Part shown: piece after piece, positions 42,677-51,592 of the stretch | Layout: the number at the start of each line of letters is the position of its first letter | Position numbering within the stretch: position 1 is the first letter of the stretch | NCBI GenBank assembly: GCA_903934295.1 | Contig: CAIZNI010000020.1 | Coordinates: 62,001-126,000, forward strand | Reading direction: 5' to 3' | Source: an uncultured beta proteobacterium | GTDB taxonomy: Bacteria; Pseudomonadota; Gammaproteobacteria; Burkholderiales; Burkholderiaceae_E | DNA: 64,000 nucleotides | Translations under genes and position numbers: made by a program | The notes under the pieces: model-generated | Databases searched by the model: none | Told to the model about the DNA's origin: nothing | The model's input: only the letters and a program-made list of their open reading frames with translations

Positions 42677-43689
42677 CCGCGCCGCGCCCCGCCACGCCCG
42701 ACGTCTCGGTGGTCATCCCGGTCTACAACGAGGAGCCGGGACTGCAGGCGCTGTTCGACCGGCTGTATCCGGCACTCGACGCGCTGGGGGTGTCCTACGA
42801 GGTGGTGTTCATCGATGACGGCAGCCGCGACCGCTCGGCCGCGCTGCTGGCCGACCAGTTCGCCCGCCGGCCCGCGGTCACGCGCGTGGTGGTGCTCGAC
42901 GGCAACTTCGGCCAGCACCGCGCGCTGCTGGCCGGCTTCGCCCAGGCCCGCGGCGCGCGACTGGTGACCCTGGACGCCGACCTGCAGAACCCGCCCGAAG
43001 ACATCGGGCTGCTGCTGGCGGCGATGGACGCCGGCCATGATTATGTCGGGTCGATCCGCCGGATGCGCCGCGATGTCGCCTGGCGCCGCTGGGCGTCGAA
43101 GGCGCTCAACCAGCTGCGCGAGCGCACCTCGCGCATCCGCATGACCGACCAGGGCTGCATGATGCGGGCCTATGGCCGGCGCATCGTCGACGCGATCAAC
43201 CAGTGCCGCGAGATGAACACCTTCCTGCCGGCGCTGGCCTACACCTTCGCCACGAATCCGACCGAAGTGGTGGTCGGCCATGAAGAACGCTTCGCGGGCG
43301 AATCGAAATACTCGCTCTACAGCCTGGTGCGCCTGAACTTCGACCTGATGACCGGGTTTTCGGTGATGCCGCTGCAGCTGTTCTCGATGATGGGAATGCT
43401 GGTGGCACTGGCATCGGGCGCGCTGTTCGTGCTGCTGGTGGTGCGCCGGATTTTCGTGGGCCCCGAGGAGGGCGGGCTGTTCACCCTGTTCGCGCTGCTG
43501 TTCTTCATGGTGGGCATCGCGCTGTTCGGGATCGGTCTGCTGGGCGAGTACATCGGGCGCATCTACCAGGAAGTTCGCCAGCGCCCGCGCTACCTGATCC
43601 GCGCGGTGCTCGAGCAGCCGGCCGTGCCGGCCGCGGCACAGGCCTGCCTGCCCGGCATCGCACCCGCCGATCCGCCGGCCCGTCCATGA
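42673..43689 (+). CDS. arnC: Undecaprenyl-phosphate 4-deoxy-4-formamido-L-arabinose transferase
   Basis: A 338-aa GT2 glycosyltransferase moving formylated Ara4N to undecaprenyl phosphate. The catalytic domain shows [43 protein letters not shown] (DxD) and [11 protein letters not shown]. Two C-terminal membrane helices ([19 protein letters not shown] and [20 protein letters not shown]) anchor it in the inner membrane. It is coupled on both sides by 4-base overlaps. Confidence 0.93.
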   Translation: MTAPRPATPDVSVVIPVYNEEPGLQALFDRLYPALDALGVSYEVVFIDDGSRDRSAALLADQFARRPAVTRVVVLDGNFGQHRALLAGFAQARGARLVTLDADLQNPPEDIGLLLAAMDAGHDYVGSIRRMRRDVAWRRWASKALNQLRERTSRIRMTDQGCMMRAYGRRIVDAINQCREMNTFLPALAYTFATNPTEVVVGHEERFAGESKYSLYSLVRLNFDLMTGFSVMPLQLFSMMGMLVALASGALFVLLVVRRIFVGPEEGGLFTLFALLFFMVGIALFGIGLLGEYIGRIYQEVRQRPRYLIRAVLEQPAVPAAAQACLPGIAPADPPARP

Positions 43690-44645
43690 CCCGCGCGGTC
43701 GTCTTCGCCTATCACGATGTCGGGGTGCGCTGCCTGAAGGTGCTGCTGGCCCACGGCGTCGATGTCGGCCTGGTCGTCACCCATGCCGACAATCCCGGCG
43801 AACACATCTGGTTCGACAGCGTCGCCGCCACCGCCGCCGACTACGGCCTGCCGGTGATCACCCCCGACGATGCCAACGACGAAGCCACCTACGCGGCGGT
43901 GCAGGCCTGCAACCCGCGGTGGCTCTTCTCGTTCTATTTCCGCCAGATGCTGGCGAACCGGCTGCTGGCGAGCGCGCCCGGCGGGGCCTACAACCTGCAC
44001 GGTTCGCTGCTGCCGCGCTATCGCGGTCGGGTGCCGATCAACTGGGCGGTGCTCCACGGCGAGACCGAGACCGGCGCCACATTGCACGTCATGCAGGAAA
44101 AGCCCGACCGCGGAGCGATCGTCGCCCAGCAGGCGGTGCCGATCCTGCCCGACGACACCGCCGGCGAGGTCTTCGGCAAGGTGGTGGTGGCCGCCGAGAT
44201 CGCCCTGAACGGCTGCCTGCCGGCGCTGCTGGCCGGACACCCCCCGATGCGCGAGCAGGACCCGCGACAGGCCAGCTATTTCGGCGGCCGCAAGCCCGAG
44301 GATGGCCGCATCGACTGGACGCAGGGCGCCGACCGGATCCACAACCTGGTGCGCGCGGTCGCCCCGCCCTACCCCGGCGCATTCACCTCGCCGGGCGGCC
44401 ACACGCTGCGCCTGCTGCGCACGCGGCGCCTGCCGCAGGACACGCTGGTGCCAGCGCCGCCAGGGCTGGATGCCGGCCTGTTCACCGCGCAGGACCAGCT
44501 CTACGCGCGGGCTGCCGATGGCGGTCTGCTGCGCGTGCTGAGCGCCGATCTCGATGGCCGGCCGCTGGACGCCGCGCTGTTTCGCGAGCGCTTCGGCGCC
44601 TGCCTGTCTTTCCTTCCTGCCGCCCGGCACGAGAGCACACCATGA
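43686..44645 (+). CDS. arnA1: UDP-Ara4N formyltransferase (ArnA N-terminal half as a separate protein)
   Basis: A 319-aa formyltransferase using 10-formyl-THF. The catalytic residues are intact: Asn and His in YNLHGSLLPRYRGRVPINWA and Asp in KPDRGAIVAQQ. The C-terminal subdomain includes GRIDWTQGADRIHNLVRAVAPPYPGAF. In E. coli this domain is fused to the decarboxylase in one ArnA of about 660 aa; here it is a free protein whose stop overlaps the next start by 4 bases. Confidence 0.92.
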   Translation: MTRAVVFAYHDVGVRCLKVLLAHGVDVGLVVTHADNPGEHIWFDSVAATAADYGLPVITPDDANDEATYAAVQACNPRWLFSFYFRQMLANRLLASAPGGAYNLHGSLLPRYRGRVPINWAVLHGETETGATLHVMQEKPDRGAIVAQQAVPILPDDTAGEVFGKVVVAAEIALNGCLPALLAGHPPMREQDPRQASYFGGRKPEDGRIDWTQGADRIHNLVRAVAPPYPGAFTSPGGHTLRLLRTRRLPQDTLVPAPPGLDAGLFTAQDQLYARAADGGLLRVLSADLDGRPLDAALFRERFGACLSFLPAARHESTP

Positions 44646-45691
44646 ACAAAAAGAAGATCCTGATCCTCGGTGTGAACGGCTTCATCGGCCATCACCTGTC
44701 CAACCGCATCCTGGCCGACACCGACTGGGAGGTCTACGGCATGGACATGGCCAGCGAGCGGGTCGCCCACCTGCTCGAGAACCCGCGTTTCAAGTTCTTC
44801 GAGGGCGACATCACCATCAACCGCGAGTGGATCGAGTACCACATCCGCAAGTGCGACGTGATCCTGCCGCTGGTGGCGATCGCCACGCCAGCGACCTATG
44901 TGCGCGAGCCGCTGCGGGTGTTCGAGCTCGACTTCGAGGCCAACCTGCCGATCGTGCGGGCCTGCGTGAAGCACCGCAAACGCCTGCTGTTCCCCTCGAC
45001 CAGCGAGGTCTACGGCATGTGCGGCGACGAGGAGTTCGATCCGGAAACCTCGCCGCTGGTCTACGGCCCGATCAACAAGCCGCGCTGGATCTACGCCTGC
45101 TCCAAGCAGCTGATGGACCGCATCATCCACGCCTATGGCGGCAGCGAAGGCCTGGACTACACCCTGTTTCGTCCGTTCAACTGGATCGGCCCGGGACTGG
45201 ACTCGATCCACACCGCCAAGGAAGGCAGCTCGCGGGTGATCACCCAGTTCCTGGGCCACATCGTGCGTGGCGAGCCGATCCGGCTGGTCGACGGCGGATC
45301 GCAGAAGCGCGCCTTCACCTATGTGGACGACGGCATCGACGCACTGATGCGCATCATCGAGAACCCCGAGGGACGCGCCAGCAGCCGCATCTACAACATC
45401 GGTAACCCGGCCAACAACTTCTCGGTGCGCGAACTGGCCACGATGATGCTCACGCTGGCGCAGCAGTACCCCGAATACCGGGTGAACGCGGCCCGGGTCG
45501 AACTGATCGAGACCTCGTCGGGCGACTACTACGGCCAGGGCTACCAGGACGTGCGCAACCGCGTGCCGCGGATCGACAACACCATGGCCGATCTCGGCTG
45601 GGCACCGCGGGTGGCGATGGACGACGCGCTCGCGCGGATCTTCGACGCCTATCGAGGTCAGGTGGCCGAAGCGCGCGCGCTGCTGGACTGA
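44642..45691 (+). CDS. arnA2: UDP-glucuronic acid oxidative decarboxylase (ArnA C-terminal half as a separate protein)
   Basis: A 349-aa extended SDR enzyme making UDP-Ara4O from UDP-glucuronate. It has the NAD motif ILGVNGFIGHHLSNRI, the catalytic Ser/Thr region FPSTSEVYGMCGD, the Tyr-Lys pair in WIYACSKQLMDRI, and FRPFNWIGPGLD. Both ArnA activities are therefore present but encoded separately. The ATG at 44642 opens MNKKKILI. It lies 20 bases before arnD. Confidence 0.93.
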   Translation: MNKKKILILGVNGFIGHHLSNRILADTDWEVYGMDMASERVAHLLENPRFKFFEGDITINREWIEYHIRKCDVILPLVAIATPATYVREPLRVFELDFEANLPIVRACVKHRKRLLFPSTSEVYGMCGDEEFDPETSPLVYGPINKPRWIYACSKQLMDRIIHAYGGSEGLDYTLFRPFNWIGPGLDSIHTAKEGSSRVITQFLGHIVRGEPIRLVDGGSQKRAFTYVDDGIDALMRIIENPEGRASSRIYNIGNPANNFSVRELATMMLTLAQQYPEYRVNAARVELIETSSGDYYGQGYQDVRNRVPRIDNTMADLGWAPRVAMDDALARIFDAYRGQVAEARALLD

Positions 45692-45711
45692 GCACCGGCT
45701 CGCCGCCCGTC

Positions 45712-46632
45712 ATGCCGATCCTGGCGCTGAAGATCGATGTCGACACCTATCGCGGCACCCGCGAAGGCGTGCCGGTGCTGCTCGAGGTGCTGCGCCGGCG
45801 CGCCGCCGGCGCGACCTTCCTGTTCAGCCTCGGCCCGGACCGCACCGGCCGGGCGATCCGGCGCGTGCTGCGCCCGGGCTTCCTCACCAAGGTGTCGCGC
45901 ACCTCGGTGCTCGAACACTACGGACTGCGCACACTGCTCTACGGCACGCTGCTGCCGGGCCCGGACATCGGCCGGCGCTGCGCCGACCGGCTGCGAGAAG
46001 TCGCCGACCGCGGCTTCGAAACCGGCATCCACTGCTGGGACCATGTCCGCTGGCAAGACTTCGTGGCCCACCGCGATGCCGCCTGGACCGAACGCGAGAT
46101 GCGCGCCGCGGCCGGGCGCTATGCCGAGGTGTTCGGCCAGCCCGCCCTCACCCATGGCGCGGCGGGCTGGCAGATGAACGAACACGCCTATCGCCTCCAA
46201 CGGACGCTCGGCTTTCGCTATGCCAGCGACGGCCGCGGCACCCACCCCTACCAGCCGGCGCTGAACGGGCAGCCGATCGGCGTGCCGCAGTTGCCCACCA
46301 CCCTGCCCACCCTGGACGAGCTGATCGGCCTGGACGGCGTCACCGCCGACACGGTGGACGCGCGCCTGCTGGCAATCACCGCGGCCCAGCCGCAGCGCGA
46401 TCAGGTGTTCACCCTGCACGCCGAACTCGAGGGCATGAAGCTCGCCCCGGTGTTCGAGCGCCTGCTGGCGGGCTGGCAGGCGCAGGGCTTCGAGCTGACG
46501 GGCACCGGCGACTGGTTCGATCGCCTGGACGCCACTCGGCTGCCGCTGCATGAGATCGCCACTGGCGAAGTCGCCGGGCGCAGCGGCACGCTGGCCTTGC
46601 AGGGCTCACCCGTGGCTGCGGCCCGGCCATGA
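45712..46632 (+). CDS. arnD: 4-deoxy-4-formamido-L-arabinose-phosphoundecaprenol deformylase
   Basis: A 306-aa NodB-type polysaccharide deacetylase that removes the formyl group on the lipid carrier. It starts ALKIDVDTYRGTREGVP with the metal-binding Asp; the His ligands are in ETGIHCWDHVRWQDF, and THGAAGWQMNEHA follows. The sequence matches ArnD in layout and length. Its stop overlaps arnT by 4 bases. Confidence 0.92.
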   Translation: MPILALKIDVDTYRGTREGVPVLLEVLRRRAAGATFLFSLGPDRTGRAIRRVLRPGFLTKVSRTSVLEHYGLRTLLYGTLLPGPDIGRRCADRLREVADRGFETGIHCWDHVRWQDFVAHRDAAWTEREMRAAAGRYAEVFGQPALTHGAAGWQMNEHAYRLQRTLGFRYASDGRGTHPYQPALNGQPIGVPQLPTTLPTLDELIGLDGVTADTVDARLLAITAAQPQRDQVFTLHAELEGMKLAPVFERLLAGWQAQGFELTGTGDWFDRLDATRLPLHEIATGEVAGRSGTLALQGSPVAAARP

Positions 46633-48269
46633 AGCGCATCGGACCCTGGCTGCTCGTCGGCCTGGCGGTGCTCGCCTGGTTCGGCACGCTCGGCTGGCGC
46701 GACCTGATCACCCCCGACGAGGGGCGTTACGCCGAACTGGGCCGCCAGATGCTGGCCAGCGGCGACTGGATCACGCCGCGCCTGAACGGCATCCTCTACT
46801 TCGAAAAACCCGCGCTGCAGTACTGGGCCACCGCCGTCTCGTTCGAACTGTTCGGCATGAATGCGTTCGCCGCCCGGCTGTGGCCCGGCCTGACCGGCGC
46901 ATTCGCGGTGCTGGCGCTGTGGTGGAGCGCGCGCCGGGTGCTCGGTGGGCGCGCCGCGATGTACTCAGCCTGCGTGCTGGGGAGTTGCGTCTGGTGGCTG
47001 GGCAACAGCCACTTCCTGTCGCTGGACATGGGCCTGTCGTGCTTCCTGACCCTGGCGCTGCTGGGCTTCTGGCTGGCCCAGCGCGATGCTGCCACGCCGG
47101 CCGACAACCGCCTGGGCATGTGGGTGGCCTGGATCGCGATGGCCCTGGCAGTGCTGAGCAAAGGCCTGATCGGCATCGTGCTGCCGGGTGCGGCACTGGT
47201 GGCCTACAGCCTGGTGGCGCGCGATCTCGGCGTCTGGCGTCGGATGCGCTGGGGGTCCGGACCGCTGCTGTTCGCGCTGGTGGCGGCGCCATGGTTCGTC
47301 GCGGTCTCGGCGCGCAATCCCGACTTTGCCCACTTCTTCTTCATCCACGAACACGTCGAGCGCTTCCTGACGACCACCCACCGCCGACCCGGACCCTGGT
47401 GGTATTTCTTCCCGATCCTGGCGATCGGGCTGGTGCCCTGGATCACGCTGCTCCCGGGGGCACTGGCGCTGGGCTGGCGACGCACGCCGGGACGATTCCA
47501 GGGCAACCGGCTGCTGCTGGTCTGGGCGGTGGTGATCTTCGCTTTCTTCAGCGTCAGCAGCTCCAAGCTGTCTTCCTACATCCTGCCGGTCTTTCCGGCG
47601 CTGGCCCTGCTGATCGGCCAGCACATCCAGCGCCTGCCGGCCCGGCGCCTGGGCTGGCATTTCGCCGCGATGATCGCGCTCGCCGCCGGCCTGGCTGCCG
47701 TCCTGGCAGCGCTGACCCGCGGCTGGGCGGGCACGGGTACCCGGTTCTCTCCCGCCGAACTCGACTATCGAGACTGGATCATGACCGGTCTCGCGGTGAT
47801 CGCGATGTTCGCGGCCCTGGGCACCAGTCTGGCCCGCGCCGGGCGGGTCGGCGCGGCAGTGACCGCCCTGTCGTTCGCCGGTCTGTTCGGCACGCAGCTC
47901 ATCCTTCAGGGGCATCAGACGCTGGCCACCGAGAAATCCTCGCGCCACCTGGCCGCGCGCATCGCCGAACGGATGGTTCCCGATGCACCGGTCTTTTCGG
48001 TCAGCTACTACGACCAGACGCTGCCGTTCTATCTCGGACGACCGGTCACCCTGGTGAACTGGGTCGACGAGTTCGAGACTGGCCTGCGCATCGAACCCCG
48101 CCTGGGCCTGCCCAGCGAGGAAGTGTTCGCGGCGATCTGGCGGCAGCTGCGCCAGGGCGCCGCGGTGATGCGCCCGGAGACTCACCAGCAGTGGCGCGAA
48201 GCAGGCCTGCCGATGATCGAGGTCTACCGCGACCCCTCGCGGGTCGCGGTGATCCGCGCCGAACGCTGA
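46629..48269 (+). CDS. arnT: Lipid A 4-amino-4-deoxy-L-arabinose transferase
   Basis: A 546-aa GT83 integral membrane transferase, with about 12 membrane segments and a periplasmic C-terminal domain. It moves Ara4N from undecaprenyl phosphate to lipid A phosphates, lowering negative charge and polymyxin binding. The first periplasmic loop holds the acidic motif ITPDEGRYAELGRQM; LSVLSKGLIGIVLPG-like and SSSKLSSYILPVFPALALLIG segments follow. It ends the arn operon. No ArnE/ArnF flippase genes follow. Confidence 0.92.
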   Translation: MKRIGPWLLVGLAVLAWFGTLGWRDLITPDEGRYAELGRQMLASGDWITPRLNGILYFEKPALQYWATAVSFELFGMNAFAARLWPGLTGAFAVLALWWSARRVLGGRAAMYSACVLGSCVWWLGNSHFLSLDMGLSCFLTLALLGFWLAQRDAATPADNRLGMWVAWIAMALAVLSKGLIGIVLPGAALVAYSLVARDLGVWRRMRWGSGPLLFALVAAPWFVAVSARNPDFAHFFFIHEHVERFLTTTHRRPGPWWYFFPILAIGLVPWITLLPGALALGWRRTPGRFQGNRLLLVWAVVIFAFFSVSSSKLSSYILPVFPALALLIGQHIQRLPARRLGWHFAAMIALAAGLAAVLAALTRGWAGTGTRFSPAELDYRDWIMTGLAVIAMFAALGTSLARAGRVGAAVTALSFAGLFGTQLILQGHQTLATEKSSRHLAARIAERMVPDAPVFSVSYYDQTLPFYLGRPVTLVNWVDEFETGLRIEPRLGLPSEEVFAAIWRQLRQGAAVMRPETHQQWREAGLPMIEVYRDPSRVAVIRAER

Positions 48270-48340
48270 CGCGGCAGTCACCCGCCAACAACGCAGCCGC
48301 CCCCGCACACACCCCTCCCCATCCGCCCAGGAATCCGACC

Positions 48341-49309
48341 ATGCGCCAATTGACCGCCCTGCTGCTGAGCTTCGCCGGCCTCTTCCTGCACCAGAGTGTC
48401 CTGGCTCAGGCCTGGCCGCAGCGCCCGGTCCGCATCGTCATTCCCTACGGGCCCGGTTCGTCGCCCGATGTGATGGCGCGGATCGTGGGCGAGCGGCTGG
48501 CGGTGCGGCTGGGCCAGCCGGTGGTGATCGAGAATCGCGCCGGCGCGGGCGGCAACGTCGGCACCGCCCACGTCGCACGCGCCACCCCCGACGGCTACAC
48601 CTTCGTGGTGAGCACCAACGGGCCCCTGGTCAACAACACCGTGCTCTACCGCAAGCTGCCTTACGACCCGTTCAAGGATCTCGCGCCGGTGGCGCTGGCC
48701 GGCTATCAGGCGAACGTGTGCACGGTGCGAGCCGACGCCGGCATCGGCACGATGAAGGCGCTGGTGGACCGCATGCGCGCGCGGCCCGGCCAGCTCAACT
48801 TCTCGTCGATCGGGGTGGGCAGCCTGTCGCACCTGGGCATCGAGCTGCTGAAGGTGCGCACCGGCAGCTTCGCGGTGCACATTCCGTATCCGTCGTCGCC
48901 GGCGGCGGTGACCGCCCTGATCCAGGGCGATGTCGACTTCGCCTGCGTGCCCGCCGTGGCGGTGATGCCGCAGGTGAAGGCCGGTCGGCTCAAGGCGCTG
49001 GCGGTGTCCACCGGCACCCGCAGCACGCTGATGCCCGACGTGCCGACGATGAAGGAAAGCGGATTCCCGGAGGTCGAGGCCATGGCCTGGATGGCGGTGC
49101 TCGCCCCCGCCCAGACGCCGGCCGACATCGTGGCGCGCATGAACCGCGAGATCAACGCGGTGCTGCAGATGCCCGAGGTTCGCGAGCGCATGCATTCGCA
49201 GTTCATGGAGCCGATGGGGGGCAGCCCCGAGCAGCTCGCGCAGTTCATGCGCGAGGAACTGCGCACCTGGACACCGATCATCACCCGCAGCGGGGCGACG
49301 ATCGACTGA
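48341..49309 (+). CDS. Bug/TctC-family tripartite tricarboxylate receptor
   Basis: A 322-aa periplasmic receptor. Signal peptide LLLSFAGLFLHQSVLAQ, then WPQRPVRIVIPYGPGSSPDVMARI and the family's ENRAGAGGNVGTAHVARATPDGYT. These proteins are greatly expanded in Burkholderiales and bind carboxylates, amides or related compounds. No TctA/TctB genes adjoin. It converges on an M20 amidohydrolase, so the two need not be functionally linked. Confidence 0.92.
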   Translation: MRQLTALLLSFAGLFLHQSVLAQAWPQRPVRIVIPYGPGSSPDVMARIVGERLAVRLGQPVVIENRAGAGGNVGTAHVARATPDGYTFVVSTNGPLVNNTVLYRKLPYDPFKDLAPVALAGYQANVCTVRADAGIGTMKALVDRMRARPGQLNFSSIGVGSLSHLGIELLKVRTGSFAVHIPYPSSPAAVTALIQGDVDFACVPAVAVMPQVKAGRLKALAVSTGTRSTLMPDVPTMKESGFPEVEAMAWMAVLAPAQTPADIVARMNREINAVLQMPEVRERMHSQFMEPMGGSPEQLAQFMREELRTWTPIITRSGATID

Positions 49310-49314
49310 ACCCG

Positions 49315-49341
49315 CCGCGGCGCGGGCAAACCGCGCCGCGG
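49315..49341. terminator. Bidirectional hairpin between tctC-like and M20 genes
   Basis: CCGCGGCGCGG, loop GCAAA, CCGCGCCGCGG: a perfect 11-bp stem 5 bases after one stop codon and 6 before the other (convergent genes). There is no U-tract. Confidence 0.65.
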
Positions 49342-49347
49342 GCCGGC

Positions 49348-50544
49348 TCAGCCCGCGTTTGCCGACTCGAACCAGCGGCGGGCCATCAGCGCCCAGAAGG
49401 TCGCGCCGGGGCCCAGGAGGTCGTCGTTGAAATCGTAGTGCGCGCTGTGCAGGTTGTGGCAGGCGTGACTCACCCCGGCGTTGCCGATGAATCCATAGGC
49501 GCCGGGCACCACCTCGAGCATGAAGCCGAAATCTTCCGCGGTCATCGCCGGCGCGACATCGCGATCGACCTGTTCCTCGCCGGCGATCTCGGCCATCACA
49601 TCGGCCATGAAGTGCGCCTCGCGGGCGTGATTCACCGTGCACGGATAGCCCGGTCGGATGATGACTTCGGCGCTGGCCTGGTGGGCGGCCGCGACATGGG
49701 TGGAGATCCGCTCGAGCCCCTCGACCAGCCGGGCCAGGGTGTCGGCGCGCAGCGTGCGGCAGGTGCCCTTGATGACCGCGGTGGCGGGAATGATGTTCTC
49801 GATCGTGCCCGACTCGATCACGCCGACGGTGACCACCGCGCTGTCCAGCGGGTCGGTGCCGCGCGAGACCAGCAGCTGCAGCTGGCTCACGATCGCGCAC
49901 GCCACCGGGATCGGATCGATGCCGGTGTGCGGCTGGGCTGCGTGGGCGCCGCGACCGTTGACCCGGATCTCGAAGCGGTTGGCGCTGGCCATGATCGGAC
50001 CGACGCGCACGCCGAAGCGCCCCGCCGGCAGCGCCGGCCAGTTGTGCAGCGCGAACGCCGCCTGGACCGGGAACCGCTCGAACAGGCCGTCGTCGATCAT
50101 CGCGCGGGCGCCCGCGCCCCCTTCTTCGGCCGGCTGGAAGACGAAATGGACGGTGCCGTCGAAGTCGGGCTTCTCGGCGAGCAGACGGGCCGCGCCGATC
50201 AGCATCGCGGTGTGCCCGTCGTGCCCGCAGGCGTGCATGCGCCCGGGCGCCTGGCTGACATGGGCGAAGGTGTTGACCTCGGTGACCGGCAAGGCGTCCA
50301 TGTCGGCGCGCAGGGCGATCGCACGCCCCGGCTCGCCGGATCGCGGCCCGCGGCCGCGCAGGCTGCCGACCACTCCGGTACCGCCCAACCCGCGCGTCAC
50401 CGACAGGCCCAGCGCCCCCAGGGCCTGCGCCACCCGGTCGCTGGTGCGTTGCTCCTCGTACTTGAGCTCGGGGTTGGCGTGCAGGTCGCGTCGAAACGCG
50501 ACCAGTTCGGCCAGATGACGGCCGATGTCTTCGTTCATGTTCAT
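49348..50544 (-). CDS. M20-family amidohydrolase (hippurate hydrolase / amino-acid deacylase type)
   Basis: A 398-aa metal-dependent peptidase/deacylase. Metal ligands lie in RADMDALPV, HACGHDGHTAML, FQPAEEGGAGARAMI and the C-terminal SHACHNLHSAHYDFND. The lid/dimer domain starts near ANRFEIRVNGRGAHAAQPH. The family cleaves N-acyl amino acids such as hippurate or indole-acetyl conjugates. The ATG at 50544 is used (another ATG is two codons in). It is divergent from a thioesterase gene. Confidence 0.92.
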   Translation of the reverse strand: MNMNEDIGRHLAELVAFRRDLHANPELKYEEQRTSDRVAQALGALGLSVTRGLGGTGVVGSLRGRGPRSGEPGRAIALRADMDALPVTEVNTFAHVSQAPGRMHACGHDGHTAMLIGAARLLAEKPDFDGTVHFVFQPAEEGGAGARAMIDDGLFERFPVQAAFALHNWPALPAGRFGVRVGPIMASANRFEIRVNGRGAHAAQPHTGIDPIPVACAIVSQLQLLVSRGTDPLDSAVVTVGVIESGTIENIIPATAVIKGTCRTLRADTLARLVEGLERISTHVAAAHQASAEVIIRPGYPCTVNHAREAHFMADVMAEIAGEEQVDRDVAPAMTAEDFGFMLEVVPGAYGFIGNAGVSHACHNLHSAHYDFNDDLLGPGATFWALMARRWFESANAG

Positions 50545-50613
50545 GGCTTGCCGCGGACGGGTGAAACGGACTGCCAACGTATCACAGGCGCCGGCGCGTA
50601 AGATGATCGGGCC

Positions 50614-51081
50614 ATGGACAAACCCATCCGTTTCAGCACCGAGTTCACCGTCGAATGGGGTGATTGCGATCCCGCCCGGATCGTTTTCTACCCGCATTAT
50701 TTCTACTGGTTCGACACCTGTTTCCAGCACTGGCTGCGCCAGGCCGGCCTGTCGCAGGCCCTGCTGACCGAACGCTATCAGGTGGTGGGCACGCCCATCC
50801 TGGAGGCGCACGCCCGCTTCCTGGTCTCCTCGACCGATGGCGACCGGCTGCAGGCCACCGCGCGCATCGAGCGCTTCGACCCCAAGCGCTTTCGCATCGA
50901 CTACGAGCTGTGGCGCGACGGGCGCCTGCTGGTCGAGGGCTGGGAGATCCGCGCCTGGGTCGCCCGGATCGACGACCGGCTGCGCTCCCTGCCGATTCCA
51001 CCCGAATTCGCGGCGGCGCTGGCTGAGGCGTCGCAGGGCGAGATTCCCCCGGCGAGCGTCGCCCCCGGACCGCCGGGCTGA
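50614..51081 (+). CDS. Acyl-CoA thioesterase, 4-hydroxybenzoyl-CoA thioesterase family
   Basis: A 155-aa hotdog protein with the 4HBT signature VEWGDCDPARIVFYPHYFYWFD, in which the Asp is catalytic, and FLVSSTDGDRLQATARIERF in the second half. The substrate is probably an aromatic or short-chain acyl-CoA. A Pro/Ala-rich tail of about 15 residues follows the domain. It runs in the same direction as the rhodanese gene 80 bases on. Confidence 0.9.
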   Translation: MDKPIRFSTEFTVEWGDCDPARIVFYPHYFYWFDTCFQHWLRQAGLSQALLTERYQVVGTPILEAHARFLVSSTDGDRLQATARIERFDPKRFRIDYELWRDGRLLVEGWEIRAWVARIDDRLRSLPIPPEFAAALAEASQGEIPPASVAPGPPG

Positions 51082-51160
51082 TCGCCCCGGCCAGACCCGC
51101 CCCACCGCCTGTCCTCCCCCACTGCCTGCCCACCCCCCACCGCCTGCCACGGAGAAGACC

Positions 51161-51568
51161 ATGCCCCTGACCAAAGGCTATCAGCAGCTGATCGCGGAAG
51201 CCCGCGCCAAGATCCGCACCCTGTCGCTGGACGAAGCGCGCGCCCGACTGAACGATCCGGACGTGGTGTTCGTCGACATCCGCGATGTGCGCGAACTCGA
51301 ACGCGAGGGTCTGGTGCCCGGCGCCTTCCATGCGCCGCGCGGCATGCTGGAGTTCTGGGCCGACCCCGACAGCCCGTACTACAAGGAGGTGTTCGGCTCG
51401 GGCAAGGAACTGATCCTGTACTGCCAGTCGGCCTGGCGTTCGTCGCTCGCGGCCGCGGCGCTCACCGACATGGGCGTGCCGCGGGTCAGCCATTTCGAGG
51501 GCGGCTTCAAGGCCTGGAAGGACGCCGGCGCGCCGGTGGCCGAGCGCGCACCGCATCCGAAGGCTTAG
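51161..51568 (+). CDS. Rhodanese-domain protein
   Basis: A 135-aa single rhodanese domain. The active-site loop is ILYCQSAWRSSLAA with the nucleophilic Cys; VVFVDIRDVRELEREGLVPGAFHAPRGML precedes it. It probably transfers sulfane sulfur to an unknown acceptor. The ATG at 51161 follows GGAGAAG. No signal peptide. Confidence 0.92.
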   Translation: MPLTKGYQQLIAEARAKIRTLSLDEARARLNDPDVVFVDIRDVRELEREGLVPGAFHAPRGMLEFWADPDSPYYKEVFGSGKELILYCQSAWRSSLAAAALTDMGVPRVSHFEGGFKAWKDAGAPVAERAPHPKA

Positions 51569-51592
51569 AGCCGCTTCGGCACCGCCAGCCGC

